64,000 nt of DNA from Alistipes sp. Zagget8 (GTDB taxonomy: Bacteria; Bacteroidota; Bacteroidia; Bacteroidales; Rikenellaceae): NCBI GenBank assembly GCA_001941065.1, contig MSHJ01000009.1, positions 130,810 to 194,809 on the forward strand. Direction: 5' to 3'. The notes beneath the pieces are model-generated. The model searched no databases. It had not been told where the DNA came from and was given only the letters and a program-made list of their open reading frames with translations. The position numbers were made by a program, and so were the translations under genes. Shown in pieces: positions 24,772 through 33,878 of the stretch. How positions within the stretch are numbered: the stretch's first letter is position 1; each line of letters begins with the position of its first letter.

Positions 24772-26640
24772 ATGAAAAAGCTATCATTATATCTCTTGTC
24801 GGCGCTTGCGGCCGTTGCCGGCGGTTGCAGCGACCTGACCGAACTGAATATCAATCCGACGAAAGCCAACGGAAATATCGACCCTTCGCTGTTGGTCCCA
24901 ACTATCCAGATGTCCCACTCGATGGGCCGTCAGAATGCGGCGCGGTTCTTCACTTATCCCGGCGAATGGGTCAACCATTGGAGCGGTTCGTGGGGAAATG
25001 TCGAATATGGCGGCAAGGGTATTCGCAATAACGGTTATTTTGCACGTCTGTGGCAGGACCTGTTCTATCCCGAGGCCGTGAAGAATATCGTGGCGCTCGA
25101 AAATATCGCCGACAACGATCCCGAACTGGTCAATTACAGCGCGATTGCCAAGGTGCTGCGCGTGGAGACCTTCCTCAAACTGACCGACTGTTACGGCGAC
25201 GTTCCTTATTTCGAAGGAGGGCAGGGCTATTACCAGTCGATCTTCTCGCCCAAATACGACAAACAGGAGGATATTTACAACGATTTTTTTGAGCGTCTGG
25301 ACGGCGCCCTCGCGCAGTTCGACGCTTCGAAGTCGTCACCTTCGACGGATTGCTATTTTGGGGGAGACGTGGAGAAATGGAAGCGCTTCGCCGCTTCGCT
25401 CAAATTGCGTGTGGCGATGCGCCTGATCAAGGTGAAGCCCGATGTGGCTCAGCAGAAGGCCCGCGAGGCGGTTTCCGCAGGGGTTATGACCTCGAATGCC
25501 GACATTGCGGCCGTCAAACACGCCGAGGATTACGAGACGCTCGGGGCCGGCAACGGCTATGCCGACATCATTCTTCAGGTGACGGGCAATACGGGTCTCG
25601 GCATCACGCAGTACAAGATGACCACGGAGTTCTTCAAATCGCTCTGTGTGATGGACCCGCAGCAGTACACGACGCCTCCCTATCGGCGTTATCTGGCGCT
25701 CGATCCGCGTCTGCTGCTCATCGCAGGGGTTTATGTGACGACCTCGGGAGCGGGGCTTCCAGCCTGGGGCGATGCGGTCGAGGTGACCGAGCTGATGCGT
25801 AAGTTCAATGCCGGATACGCCGGCAATCAGGGGCCGGCCGATCTGGCCGCGACCCCCGACGGTTACATCAATATCGGCGGTTATCTCACGCTGCCCGCTC
25901 AGGATTTCACCTATGGCGGCGGCAACCAGGGGCCCGGAGAGAACGGTTATCAGGGAGCGGCGAAGACCCGCAGCGTCTGGGCTCAGGGCATTACGTCCGC
26001 TATGGTCGATGCCGCAACGTGGATGACAGAGGACGAACGCGCAGAACTGAAACGTGCGATCGGCAGCTATACGGTGCCCCATGCCATGTATCGTCTTTCG
26101 CCTTCGCGGATTATCATGGCCGTGGACAGCCCGTGGATTCACATGAGCTATGCCGAAACACAGTTCCTGCTGGCCGAGACGACCGTCCGCGGTTGGGGAA
26201 TCGACACCGAAACGGCCGAGTCGCGTTTTGCAAAAGGTTACGAGGCGGCTGTGAAACAATTCTCGCTGTTCGGAGTGAGTGCCGCCGACATGCCTTCGGA
26301 TGAAGAAATTCGGGATTATATGACGACCTACCTGCTTCCGGAGGTGGCGGCGGGCGGCACCCGGGCACTCGAAGAGATCAACAAGCAGATCTGGATTCTC
26401 CATTTCATGGACCCCATCGAGGCGTGGTCGAATCTGCGCCGTACGGGCGGCATGCCTACGGCCTACTGCAAATGGTATAACCGTTATCCATCCGAGAACC
26501 AGTCGAACGGCCAGCGTCCGCTGCGTCTGACCTACCCGATCGAGGAGCAGAGTAAGAACGCTGCGAACTGGCAGGAGGCCGTCGACCGCATGGGCGGTTC
26601 AGACGACTGGACGGTGCCGGTATGGTGGGATGTGCAGTAA
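24772..26640 (+). CDS. SusD/RagB-family glycan-binding lipoprotein
   Basis: A 622-residue lipoprotein (MKKLSLYLLSALAAVAGGCS, lipobox AGGC) of the SusD-like group 2 (SusD_2/PF12771 type): the mature N terminus DLTELNINPTKANG and the TPR core (YSAIAKVLRVETFLKLTDCYGDVPY, EKWKRFAASLKLRVAMRLI) are typical. The last third holds EEINKQIWILHFMDPIEAWSNLRRTGG. It caps the SusC transporter at the cell surface and delivers the glycan. It is longer than the common 500-550 residues. Confidence 0.94.
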   Translation: MKKLSLYLLSALAAVAGGCSDLTELNINPTKANGNIDPSLLVPTIQMSHSMGRQNAARFFTYPGEWVNHWSGSWGNVEYGGKGIRNNGYFARLWQDLFYPEAVKNIVALENIADNDPELVNYSAIAKVLRVETFLKLTDCYGDVPYFEGGQGYYQSIFSPKYDKQEDIYNDFFERLDGALAQFDASKSSPSTDCYFGGDVEKWKRFAASLKLRVAMRLIKVKPDVAQQKAREAVSAGVMTSNADIAAVKHAEDYETLGAGNGYADIILQVTGNTGLGITQYKMTTEFFKSLCVMDPQQYTTPPYRRYLALDPRLLLIAGVYVTTSGAGLPAWGDAVEVTELMRKFNAGYAGNQGPADLAATPDGYINIGGYLTLPAQDFTYGGGNQGPGENGYQGAAKTRSVWAQGITSAMVDAATWMTEDERAELKRAIGSYTVPHAMYRLSPSRIIMAVDSPWIHMSYAETQFLLAETTVRGWGIDTETAESRFAKGYEAAVKQFSLFGVSAADMPSDEEIRDYMTTYLLPEVAAGGTRALEEINKQIWILHFMDPIEAWSNLRRTGGMPTAYCKWYNRYPSENQSNGQRPLRLTYPIEEQSKNAANWQEAVDRMGGSDDWTVPVWWDVQ

Positions 26641-26667
26641 GTGTTTAACCCGAAAAACGATACGATT

Positions 26668-27018
26668 ATGAAAATGCTGAAATACATATTGCTTTTGCTG
26701 GCCGGACTCGTATGTCTTGCTTGCAACGAGGATGAAGGCAATCCGCCTTTCGCCGCCGACGAACTTTACATCTACGACCAGACCGCCGAGTCGTTGACGG
26801 CCGTTGTCGGCGAGGAGTTCAAACTGAGTCTGATCGTCTCTCCGAATGACGGTTCGGTCGAGTGCACCTGGCTGCTCGATGAGCAGGTGATCGGCCATTC
26901 GAAAGACTTGGTCTATACGTTCGCTGAACCGGGAGCCTTTGCCTTGCGTTTCGAGGCTGTTCGCGGTTCGCGGGCCATCTCGATGCGCTATACGCTCTCC
27001 GTAACGGCTCCCAACTAA
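26668..27018 (+). CDS. Small PKD-like lipoprotein of the PUL
   Basis: A 116-residue lipoprotein (KYILLLLAGLVCLACNEDE, lipobox CLAC) with a single PKD/Ig-like domain: ECTWLLDEQVIGHSKDLVYT followed by FAEPGAFALRFEAV. The same fold occurs three times in the surface glycan-binding protein at 31433-32821. A role as a surface accessory binding protein of the SusCD pair is inferred. Start at 26668 is used because the lipoprotein signal begins there. A strong terminator hairpin follows 8 bases after the stop. Confidence 0.78.
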   Translation: MKMLKYILLLLAGLVCLACNEDEGNPPFAADELYIYDQTAESLTAVVGEEFKLSLIVSPNDGSVECTWLLDEQVIGHSKDLVYTFAEPGAFALRFEAVRGSRAISMRYTLSVTAPN

Positions 27019-27026
27019 TCTTTTGT

Positions 27027-27062
27027 GTCCCGATGTCCGGGAACCGGACGTCGGGACTTTTT
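27027..27062 (+). terminator. Strong intrinsic terminator inside the PUL operon
   Basis: A 14-bp stem (27027-27040 with 27044-27057, one G-U pair) with a GAA loop is followed by TTTTT. It separates the permease-nagA-SusCD-lipoprotein part from the downstream enzymes and should reduce their transcription unless read-through occurs or another promoter exists. Confidence 0.85.
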
Positions 27063-27068
27063 CAGCTT

Positions 27069-28229
27069 ATGGAAAAGACGATGAAACCCGAAAGACTGCT
27101 ATCGCTCGACGTTATGCGCGGCATGACGATCGCCGCCATGATTCTGGTAAACAACCCCGCTGTATGGGGCAAGGCCTATGCGCCGTTGCAGCACGCGTTC
27201 TGGCACGGCATGACGCCGACGGACCTGATCTATCCGTTTTTCGTCTTCATTATGGGTGTGTCGGCTTTCTTTTCCCTTTCGAAACGCTATGAAGGAGCCG
27301 ACAGGAAGGCTTTTTCCCGGATTCTGCGCCGCAGTGCGGTCATTTTCGGCGTGGGGCTGCTGTTGCAGGAGATCAGCTATTTCGGTTACGGCACGGCGAA
27401 CTTTCTTTCCGGACAGACGCCTGCCGGAGCGACCTGGTTCGAGACGGTCTTTCCGTTCCGGACGTTCCGGATTATGGGCGTGTTGCAGGGATTGGCATTG
27501 GTCTATCTGTTCGGCTCCGCGGCGTTGCTTTGTCTGCGTTTCCGACATCTGATCGCTGCCGCCGGAGGATTGCTGCTCCTCTATCTGGTGCTGCTTCAGA
27601 CGGGTAACGGCTATTCGCTATCGGCCGATAACATTATCGCGGTGGTGGACCGAGCTGTTTTGGGCGAGAGCCACCTTTACAAGGAGTGGCTGCCGGACGG
27701 CTCGCGGTTGGCTTTCGAGCCGGAGGGGCTGTTGAGTACCCTGCCGCGGATCGCTCAGTTCCTGCTGGGATGCGCTGCCGGGCGGATACTGCTTGCGAAA
27801 GAGGATGCCCCGATGCGGTTCGGCCGTCTGTTCGCATTCGGAACGGTGCTGCTCTTTGCGGGGCTGTTGCTGCAATACGGCGATCCGCTCAACAAAAAGA
27901 TTTGGAGCAGTTCGTTCGCATTGGCCACTTCGGGGTTTGCATCGCTGTTGCTGGGACTGCTGTGCTGGGTGATCGACCTGCGCAAACAGGTGCGGTGGAC
28001 CGGATTTTTCCGGGTATTCGGTGTCAACCCGTTGTTTCTCTATGTCGCTGCTTGGGTCCTGTCGGTTGCGTTGGGTGCCCTTTCAATTAAGAACTGGTTC
28101 TATACGACGCTGATCGACCCGTTGTTCGGCGACGCTTCGGGGTCGCTGGTCTATTCGTTGTGCTTCATTCTGCTGGTTTGGAGCCTCGGATTGGTGCTGT
28201 ACCGCCGGAAAATTTACATCAAAATCTGA
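27069..28229 (+). CDS. HGSNAT-like membrane acetyltransferase (DUF5009 family), copy 1
   Basis: A 386-residue polytopic protein beginning RLLSLDVMRGMTIAAMILVN, then HAFWHGMTPTDLIYPFFVFI, the signature of heparan-alpha-glucosaminide N-acetyltransferase relatives (COG4299, DUF5009). About ten helices follow. In animals HGSNAT passes an acetyl group from cytosolic acetyl-CoA to terminal glucosamine on the far side of the membrane, with the conserved His as carrier. By analogy this protein may N-acetylate de-acetylated glucosamine ends in the periplasm so that GH20 enzymes can act. Start at 27069 is chosen since an earlier frame-compatible ATG (27033) lies inside the terminator hairpin. Confidence 0.82.
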   Translation: MEKTMKPERLLSLDVMRGMTIAAMILVNNPAVWGKAYAPLQHAFWHGMTPTDLIYPFFVFIMGVSAFFSLSKRYEGADRKAFSRILRRSAVIFGVGLLLQEISYFGYGTANFLSGQTPAGATWFETVFPFRTFRIMGVLQGLALVYLFGSAALLCLRFRHLIAAAGGLLLLYLVLLQTGNGYSLSADNIIAVVDRAVLGESHLYKEWLPDGSRLAFEPEGLLSTLPRIAQFLLGCAAGRILLAKEDAPMRFGRLFAFGTVLLFAGLLLQYGDPLNKKIWSSSFALATSGFASLLLGLLCWVIDLRKQVRWTGFFRVFGVNPLFLYVAAWVLSVALGALSIKNWFYTTLIDPLFGDASGSLVYSLCFILLVWSLGLVLYRRKIYIKI

Positions 28230-28239
28230 AAACGCTGCC

Positions 28240-29796
28240 ATGAAACACTGTTTTTTGACTGTTGCCGCAGCCTTGCTGACGCTTTCGACGGGCATCGGAA
28301 CCTGCGCTGCCCGAACCGGGGATTTCCCCGTCCGGGCCTTCCACCTCGATTTCCGTACCGAGGTGATGACGCTCGACGCCATGAAACGCCTTGTCGACCG
28401 TATTTCCGAACGGGGGATCAACACGCTCGTCATGGAGTGGGAGGCTACTTTTCCTTTCGATAAACATGCTACGCTATCGAATGCCTCCGCCTTTACCCGG
28501 GAGGAGGTGATCTCGTTTGTCGATTATTGCAGCCGGCGGGGCGTCGAGGTCATTCCCTTGCAAAATTGCTTCGGGCACTGCGAATACATCCTGCAACATG
28601 AGCGATACCGCGCTCTGCGGGAGGACCCCAAAGACCCTTCGCAGGTCTGTCCGTTGAAAATTGCGGAAGCGACGGCCTGTTTTTCCGAATTGTTCGCCGA
28701 GGTAGCGGCGCTCCATCCGTCGAAATATTTTCACATCGGCGCTGACGAAACCTATCTGCTCGGTCTGTGCGGGAACTGTCGCGCCGTGGCCGACCGGGAG
28801 GGGAAATCGCGGCTGTTCGTGGACTATGTCAAGGCGATGTGCGACATCGTGCACGATCTGGGCAAGACGCCCGTTATGTGGGCCGACATTATCCTCAAAT
28901 ACCCCGAGGCGCTCGACGAATTGCCCGACGACCTGATCTTCGTGGACTGGAACTACGGCTGGGAGCCGGACCGTTTCGGCAAGCTGGCCAATCTCTTCTC
29001 CCGCGGCGTGAAGCTGTGGGGGGCTCCGGCATTGCGTTCCGGACCGGACAACATCTACCTGACGCAGTGGAAAAAACATTTCGACAACCTGGCTGTTTTC
29101 GTCGAATATGCACGGGAACACGATTACGGAGGCATGATCGAAACTTCGTGGTCTACGAGCGGCACTTACGGTTATTGGTTCGATAACGGATATGAAATTC
29201 TTTCGATGCAGCCTGTCCGGCTGGTTTACCCGATGTCGGCGTTCCGGATTCTCGAAGCGGCTTGCTGCGAAGCTTTCGTGACGGATGCGCCGTTCGAGCC
29301 CGAAGCGTTTGTGCGGCGGTATGCCCGGACGGAGCTGGGACTCGACGATGCGGGAGCCGACGTACTGTGGCGCTATTTCTCGATGCCTCAGGAGACCGTG
29401 GCGGTCTCGGATTCCGGAGCGAAAGACGCTTCCGGGCGCGATCTGCACGAGGTGATTGACGAATGCGTGCGGATGCGTGACGAACTGGCGCGGCTGAAAC
29501 CCCGCAAAGGGGCGGAAGAGGTGGCGCACTATCTGCTGATGCTCGATATCCGGATCAATTATCTGCGTTTCAAGGCGGTCGAAGCCCGTTATCAGTCGGC
29601 CTCTTTCGACCGTTCCGGGATACCGGGGCTGGTGTCCGGACTGAAAACGCTGCTCGCCGAAGCACGCATTCTGGACCGTCGTTTTGCCCGGCTCAATGCC
29701 AGTTACCTCAAAGCGCATGAAATAGAGTATATAAATACGATGCGTTCGGTGAAGATGAAATCGCTTTACGAACGACTGACAAACAACACCCGATAA
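28240..29796 (+). CDS. GH20-like secreted glycosidase
   Basis: A 518-residue protein with a signal peptide (AALLTLSTGIGTCAA) and a TIM barrel of the GH20-related type. The catalytic pair is Asp-Glu in YFHIGADETYLLG near residue 170, and a CxNC pair (GLCGNCRAV) follows as in GH20 enzymes (also present as CPRCGG in the lipoprotein at 20296 and CPVCQK in the hexosaminidase). It lacks the N-terminal GH20b domain. The C-terminal 150 residues are helical. It probably removes beta-linked GlcNAc or a variant sugar. It is a divergent relative of the lipoprotein encoded at 20296-21508. Confidence 0.8.
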   Translation: MKHCFLTVAAALLTLSTGIGTCAARTGDFPVRAFHLDFRTEVMTLDAMKRLVDRISERGINTLVMEWEATFPFDKHATLSNASAFTREEVISFVDYCSRRGVEVIPLQNCFGHCEYILQHERYRALREDPKDPSQVCPLKIAEATACFSELFAEVAALHPSKYFHIGADETYLLGLCGNCRAVADREGKSRLFVDYVKAMCDIVHDLGKTPVMWADIILKYPEALDELPDDLIFVDWNYGWEPDRFGKLANLFSRGVKLWGAPALRSGPDNIYLTQWKKHFDNLAVFVEYAREHDYGGMIETSWSTSGTYGYWFDNGYEILSMQPVRLVYPMSAFRILEAACCEAFVTDAPFEPEAFVRRYARTELGLDDAGADVLWRYFSMPQETVAVSDSGAKDASGRDLHEVIDECVRMRDELARLKPRKGAEEVAHYLLMLDIRINYLRFKAVEARYQSASFDRSGIPGLVSGLKTLLAEARILDRRFARLNASYLKAHEIEYINTMRSVKMKSLYERLTNNTR

Positions 29797-29797
29797 G

Positions 29798-31399
29798 ATG
29801 AAGAAAAACATTCTTACAACCGCTGCCGTTCTGCTGGCAGCCGTTGGCGGCACCGCCGCAAAGCAGATCGGCGTCGTACCCCGGCCGCTCTTCATGGAGG
29901 TCTCGGACAGCGAGGAGTTCCGTCTTTCGGAACCGCTCGCATTGCGGGTCGCAGTCTCCGAACTGCTCCCTGCCGCCCGGATTTTCGCCGGCCAGCTGGA
30001 ACGGATCGTCTCCTTCGAACCCGACGTGGTTTGCGGGAAGCCGAAGAAAGGCGCCGTCAATATCGCTCTCGACCGGAAACTCGCCGCGGAAGAGTATCGT
30101 GTCGAGGTTTCCGGACAGCGCATCGACCTCACGGCCGGATCGCCCCGCGGGGCGTTCCATGCCATGCAGACCCTGCGACAGATCGTCGCCTGTTGCGCCG
30201 GGGAGGGTGAAACGGCGATTCCCGCGCTCCGGATCGAGGACAAGCCGTTTTTCGCCTACCGGGGCATGATGCTCGACGTCTGCCGTCATTTCCGTACCGT
30301 GGAGGAGGTGAAGCGCTATCTCGACATCCTTTCGCTGCACAAGGTCAATACGTTTCATTGGCATCTGACCGACGACCAGGGATGGCGGCTGGCGATCGAC
30401 AGGTATCCGCGGCTTACCGAAATCGGCACCGTGCGTGCCCAGACAGTCGTCGGGCATGCCCGGACAAGCAAGGAATACGACGGCAAGCCCTACGGCAAGG
30501 GGATGTTTTACACGGCGGACGACGTGCGCGAAGTGCTTCGTTATGCCGCCGACCGCTACATCGACGTCATTCCCGAGATCGAGATGCCGGGACACGCGCT
30601 GGCCGCGCTGGCCGCCTATCCCGGGTTGGGATGCCGTGGAGAGGGGTATGCCGTGTCGCCGACATGGGGCGTCTTCGACGACGTTTTCTGTGCCGGGAAC
30701 GACCGGGTTTTTGAGTTCATGGAGAGCGTGCTCGACGAGGTGATCGCACTTTTCCCTTCGGAGTATATCCACATAGGCGGCGACGAGTGCCCGAAAACGC
30801 GCTGGAAGGAGTGCCCGGTTTGTCAGAAACGGATTGCCGAAGAAGGGCTCGAAGATGAGCACGAGCTGCAAAGCTATTTCATGAAGCGTATCGAACGCTT
30901 CGTCAATAGCCGGGGGCGTCGGATCATCGGCTGGGAGGAGATTCTCGAAGGCGGCATATCGCCGACGGCGACCGTGATGTCGTGGAAAAGCCCGCAGGCG
31001 GGGATCGAAGCCGCCAAACGGGGCAACAAGGTCATCATGGTACCGTCGAAGTTCAGCTATTTCGACTACTATCAGTCGCAGAATACGGAGAACGAACCTT
31101 TCGCCATCGGCGGTTATGTCCCCGTTTCCAAGGTGTATGGATACGATCCCTACGATCAGCTCGACGCCGGGGAGCGCAAGGCGATTCTGGGCGTGCAGGC
31201 CAACCTTTGGACGGAGTACATCTCCTCCATGCCGCATGTCGAGTACATGGTGCTGCCGCGCATGGCCGCAATGGCCGAGAACGGGTGGTCGTACGACCGC
31301 AAGGACTACGACGATTTTGTGCGGCGCATGCAGTCGCTGCGCAGGATCTACGACCTGTGCGGATTCAACTATGCAAAGCATATTTTCATTCAAAATTGA
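29798..31399 (+). CDS. GH20 beta-N-acetylhexosaminidase
   Basis: A 533-residue classic hexosaminidase starting 1 base after the previous stop. Signal peptide (TTAAVLLAAVGGTAA), GH20b N-terminal domain (residues about 25-145), then the barrel: FAYRGMMLDVCRHF, NTFHWHLTDDQGWRL, PEIEMPGHALAALA, YIHIGGDECPKTRW with catalytic Asp329-Glu330, GWEEILEGG, and VLGVQANLWTEY near the end. It cleaves terminal beta-GlcNAc or GalNAc by substrate-assisted catalysis, which needs the N-acetyl group; this fits the acetyltransferase genes next to it. Confidence 0.96.
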   Translation: MKKNILTTAAVLLAAVGGTAAKQIGVVPRPLFMEVSDSEEFRLSEPLALRVAVSELLPAARIFAGQLERIVSFEPDVVCGKPKKGAVNIALDRKLAAEEYRVEVSGQRIDLTAGSPRGAFHAMQTLRQIVACCAGEGETAIPALRIEDKPFFAYRGMMLDVCRHFRTVEEVKRYLDILSLHKVNTFHWHLTDDQGWRLAIDRYPRLTEIGTVRAQTVVGHARTSKEYDGKPYGKGMFYTADDVREVLRYAADRYIDVIPEIEMPGHALAALAAYPGLGCRGEGYAVSPTWGVFDDVFCAGNDRVFEFMESVLDEVIALFPSEYIHIGGDECPKTRWKECPVCQKRIAEEGLEDEHELQSYFMKRIERFVNSRGRRIIGWEEILEGGISPTATVMSWKSPQAGIEAAKRGNKVIMVPSKFSYFDYYQSQNTENEPFAIGGYVPVSKVYGYDPYDQLDAGERKAILGVQANLWTEYISSMPHVEYMVLPRMAAMAENGWSYDRKDYDDFVRRMQSLRRIYDLCGFNYAKHIFIQN

Positions 31400-31432
31400 A
31401 ACCTGAAACCTATCTTGTAAAATTTACCGACT

Positions 31433-32821
31433 ATGAAACATGTATTGAAAAGAGCGCTGTGGGTGCTGCTGCCCGGAATCTTCGCCGTGCTCGGAGGTTG
31501 CAGCGATGACAAGACGGCGACGGTGGCGCCGCCCGTCGTTTCATTCCCCGTGACGGATGCCGAAATGGAGGTGAATGTGGAGGAGGAGATTACATTCGAA
31601 GCCGTCGTCGAAAACGACGAGGAAGCCAACTGCATCTGGTATGTGAACGGAGTGGCGGCCGCTTCCACGCCGACGATGACCTACACATTCGCTCAGGTGG
31701 GACTTTATACCGTGCGCTGCGAAGTGTACAACGACGGAGGCCGTATTGCGAAAGTCTACAAGGTGAAAGTCAACGGGATTCCGCTGGAGGTGGAATTTTC
31801 CGATTCCGGGAATACGGTCTCCTGCGATCAGGGCGACGAGGTGCGCATTTCGGCAACCGTGGTGGGAGGCGATAAGGAGGTGAAACACTCCTGGAGCATC
31901 GACGGTACGGTCGTTTCCGAGACGGCCGATTTCACCTATACGTTCATGGATGCCGGGACCTTCACACTCGCCTATGCGGGAGTCAATGCCTATCGGATGA
32001 CCGCTGCGAAGAGCTGGACGGTTCAGGTGGCCGAGGTCGAACTGCCGCTGACGATCGAGTTTTCTCCTATGCCGGGAGATATCGACAGTCATCGCGGCGA
32101 CGAGGTGGTTATCTCGACCTCGGTAAAAGGTGGTGCCGAGGGACTTGTACACGAATGGAAGGTGGACGGTGCGGTCGTTTCGTCCGATGCGGAGTTCCGC
32201 CGGGTGTTCTCCGAACTGGGAACTTTCTCGATCTCCTATACGGGCGTGAACGCCAAGCAGGAGCGTGTCGAGAAGACCTGGTCGCTGCTTGTCAGCCATC
32301 TGATCGAGGATTTGGAGGAGGCTACGGCGCTTCCCTCGGTGCTGGTCGATCAGAATAAGTCGATTTCTGTTGCGGAAAATCCTCATGTCACGGCGGTCAA
32401 CGGCAGTACAAAGGTGCTCAAAAGCGATATGTCTTCGTCCAGCAATCCTACGTCGGGGCGTTTTTGGCTCGACCTTTCGGGAATGTCCGACCTCGCCTCG
32501 TACAGTGCAATCCGTATGAAGGTTTGGATCGGTACGAACTCCTATGTTCCTTATATGCAGCTGCTTAATCAGGGGATCAATCGCCGTCCTACGACGCTCA
32601 ACGGGCAGCGTTACACGACTGAGGATGAGTGGCGGCAGCTTGTTCGGACCGGCGAGTGGAACGTGCTTGTTTACGATCTTCCGGAGACCTACGGCAAGGA
32701 GAATTTCGACAGCGTAGAGACCCTTGATCTCCGGCCGATGTCGAATTTCGACGGTTCCAATGCTCCGGCAGAGAACAACGACCGCATTCTTTACTATGAC
32801 GATTTCGAATTTTTGAAATAA
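31433..32821 (+). CDS. Surface glycan-binding lipoprotein with three PKD-like domains
   Basis: A 462-residue lipoprotein (LPGIFAVLGGCSDD, lipobox LGGC). Three tandem PKD/Ig-like repeats cover about residues 30-285, each with the same core: CIWYVNGV...YTFAQVGLYTVRC, HSWSIDGT...YTFMDAGTFTLAY and HEWKVDGA...RVFSELGTFSISY. The last 170 residues form a beta-rich domain (SGRFWLDLSGMSDLASYSAI) resembling a carbohydrate-binding module, ending in DDFEFLK. It is probably the SGBP that captures the substrate for the GH18 enzyme encoded 10 bases downstream. The ligand is not deducible. Confidence 0.82.
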   Translation: MKHVLKRALWVLLPGIFAVLGGCSDDKTATVAPPVVSFPVTDAEMEVNVEEEITFEAVVENDEEANCIWYVNGVAAASTPTMTYTFAQVGLYTVRCEVYNDGGRIAKVYKVKVNGIPLEVEFSDSGNTVSCDQGDEVRISATVVGGDKEVKHSWSIDGTVVSETADFTYTFMDAGTFTLAYAGVNAYRMTAAKSWTVQVAEVELPLTIEFSPMPGDIDSHRGDEVVISTSVKGGAEGLVHEWKVDGAVVSSDAEFRRVFSELGTFSISYTGVNAKQERVEKTWSLLVSHLIEDLEEATALPSVLVDQNKSISVAENPHVTAVNGSTKVLKSDMSSSSNPTSGRFWLDLSGMSDLASYSAIRMKVWIGTNSYVPYMQLLNQGINRRPTTLNGQRYTTEDEWRQLVRTGEWNVLVYDLPETYGKENFDSVETLDLRPMSNFDGSNAPAENNDRILYYDDFEFLK

Positions 32822-32831
32822 GCAGCTGATT

Positions 32832-33878
32832 ATGAAAAATAACTTTTTTTCGCTTTTTCTGTTTCCCCTGACGTTGATGTCGCTCGCTTCCTGCTCCTCG
32901 TGTTCCTCTTCTTCCGAGGAGCCCGACGGACCGCAACCGCCTGTCTCGCGGTGTATTGTCGCCGGTTACTCCAATGCCGGCCGCATCTCGTCGGCGTCGC
33001 CGGCCGATTATCCCTACCTGAAATATCCCACGCGGGTCTATTGTTTCGGCATATCGCCCGACGCACAGGGCGTGTGGTACGTCAATCCCGAGCGCGAACG
33101 GCAGCAGAACACGGTCCGTGCGGCCATGACCTCTTCGCAGGAGGCGTTTCTGGTCGTGGGCGGCGGTGCCACGGCGGGTAACATGTACCGCATGGGGACC
33201 GATCCGGCGAAGCGGGCGGCTTTCGCCAGGGCGGTCGTCGAATACGCGCATGCCCGCGACTTCGACGGCATCGACGTCGATTGGGAGACGGACTGGTCGT
33301 CGGAACCGTTCCTGCATGTCCCCGAGGACGATATGGTCGATCTGTTGCAGCAGATCCGGGCGCGGATGGCCGAACTTCCCGTCGGCACGAAAGTCCGGCA
33401 GCTGACGGCGGCGCTCTCTTCCAGCACGCTCGGACAGTCGATGGGCGGCCGAATCGTCGATTATGTCGATCATATCAATGTGATGATCTATGATACTTAC
33501 GGGACTGAAGAAGAGGGCTATCCCCATGCGCCGATGCGTGTGTTGAAAGAGTCGCTTGCGGGCTATGCGGCCAAAGGCGTTCCCAATTCGAAGATTATCG
33601 TCGGTGTGCCGTTCTACGGAGGCAATAAAAGCGTGTCACCGGTCATAACACAGCCTTATAATACGCTCTGTGCCATGGCGGGCGGTGCGATTACAGCCTC
33701 TTCGAACTCCTACGGCGGCTATGCTTTCAACGGCGTTGACCTGATGAAGGAGAAGACGCAATATGTATTGGACAACGGCTATGCGGGGCTTACGATCTGG
33801 GAGCTTTCGCAGGACGTGGCCTATGATAACCCGTTGTCGCTGCTGCGGGCTATCAAGGGCGTTGCCGAGATAAAGTAA
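32832..33878 (+). CDS. GH18 lipoprotein (endo-beta-N-acetylglucosaminidase / chitinase-like)
   Basis: A 348-residue lipoprotein (LTLMSLASCSSC, lipobox LASC) with a Ser-rich spacer and a GH18 barrel. The catalytic motif DGxDxDxE is DFDGIDVDWET near residues 144-154, preceded by the SxGG-like stretch LVVGGGATAG; later VMIYDTYG and LTIWELSQD fit strands 6 and 8. GH18 enzymes cut beta-1,4-GlcNAc bonds in chitin, peptidoglycan or the N-glycan core using the substrate acetamido group. As a surface lipoprotein beside an SGBP it should make the first cut. Confidence 0.92.
   Translation: MKNNFFSLFLFPLTLMSLASCSSCSSSSEEPDGPQPPVSRCIVAGYSNAGRISSASPADYPYLKYPTRVYCFGISPDAQGVWYVNPERERQQNTVRAAMTSSQEAFLVVGGGATAGNMYRMGTDPAKRAAFARAVVEYAHARDFDGIDVDWETDWSSEPFLHVPEDDMVDLLQQIRARMAELPVGTKVRQLTAALSSSTLGQSMGGRIVDYVDHINVMIYDTYGTEEEGYPHAPMRVLKESLAGYAAKGVPNSKIIVGVPFYGGNKSVSPVITQPYNTLCAMAGGAITASSNSYGGYAFNGVDLMKEKTQYVLDNGYAGLTIWELSQDVAYDNPLSLLRAIKGVAEIK

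Noticed and set aside
27033..27068. Upstream start for the first HGSNAT-like gene.
   Set aside because: The ATG lies inside the terminator stem and adds residues without family similarity; 27069 is preferred.
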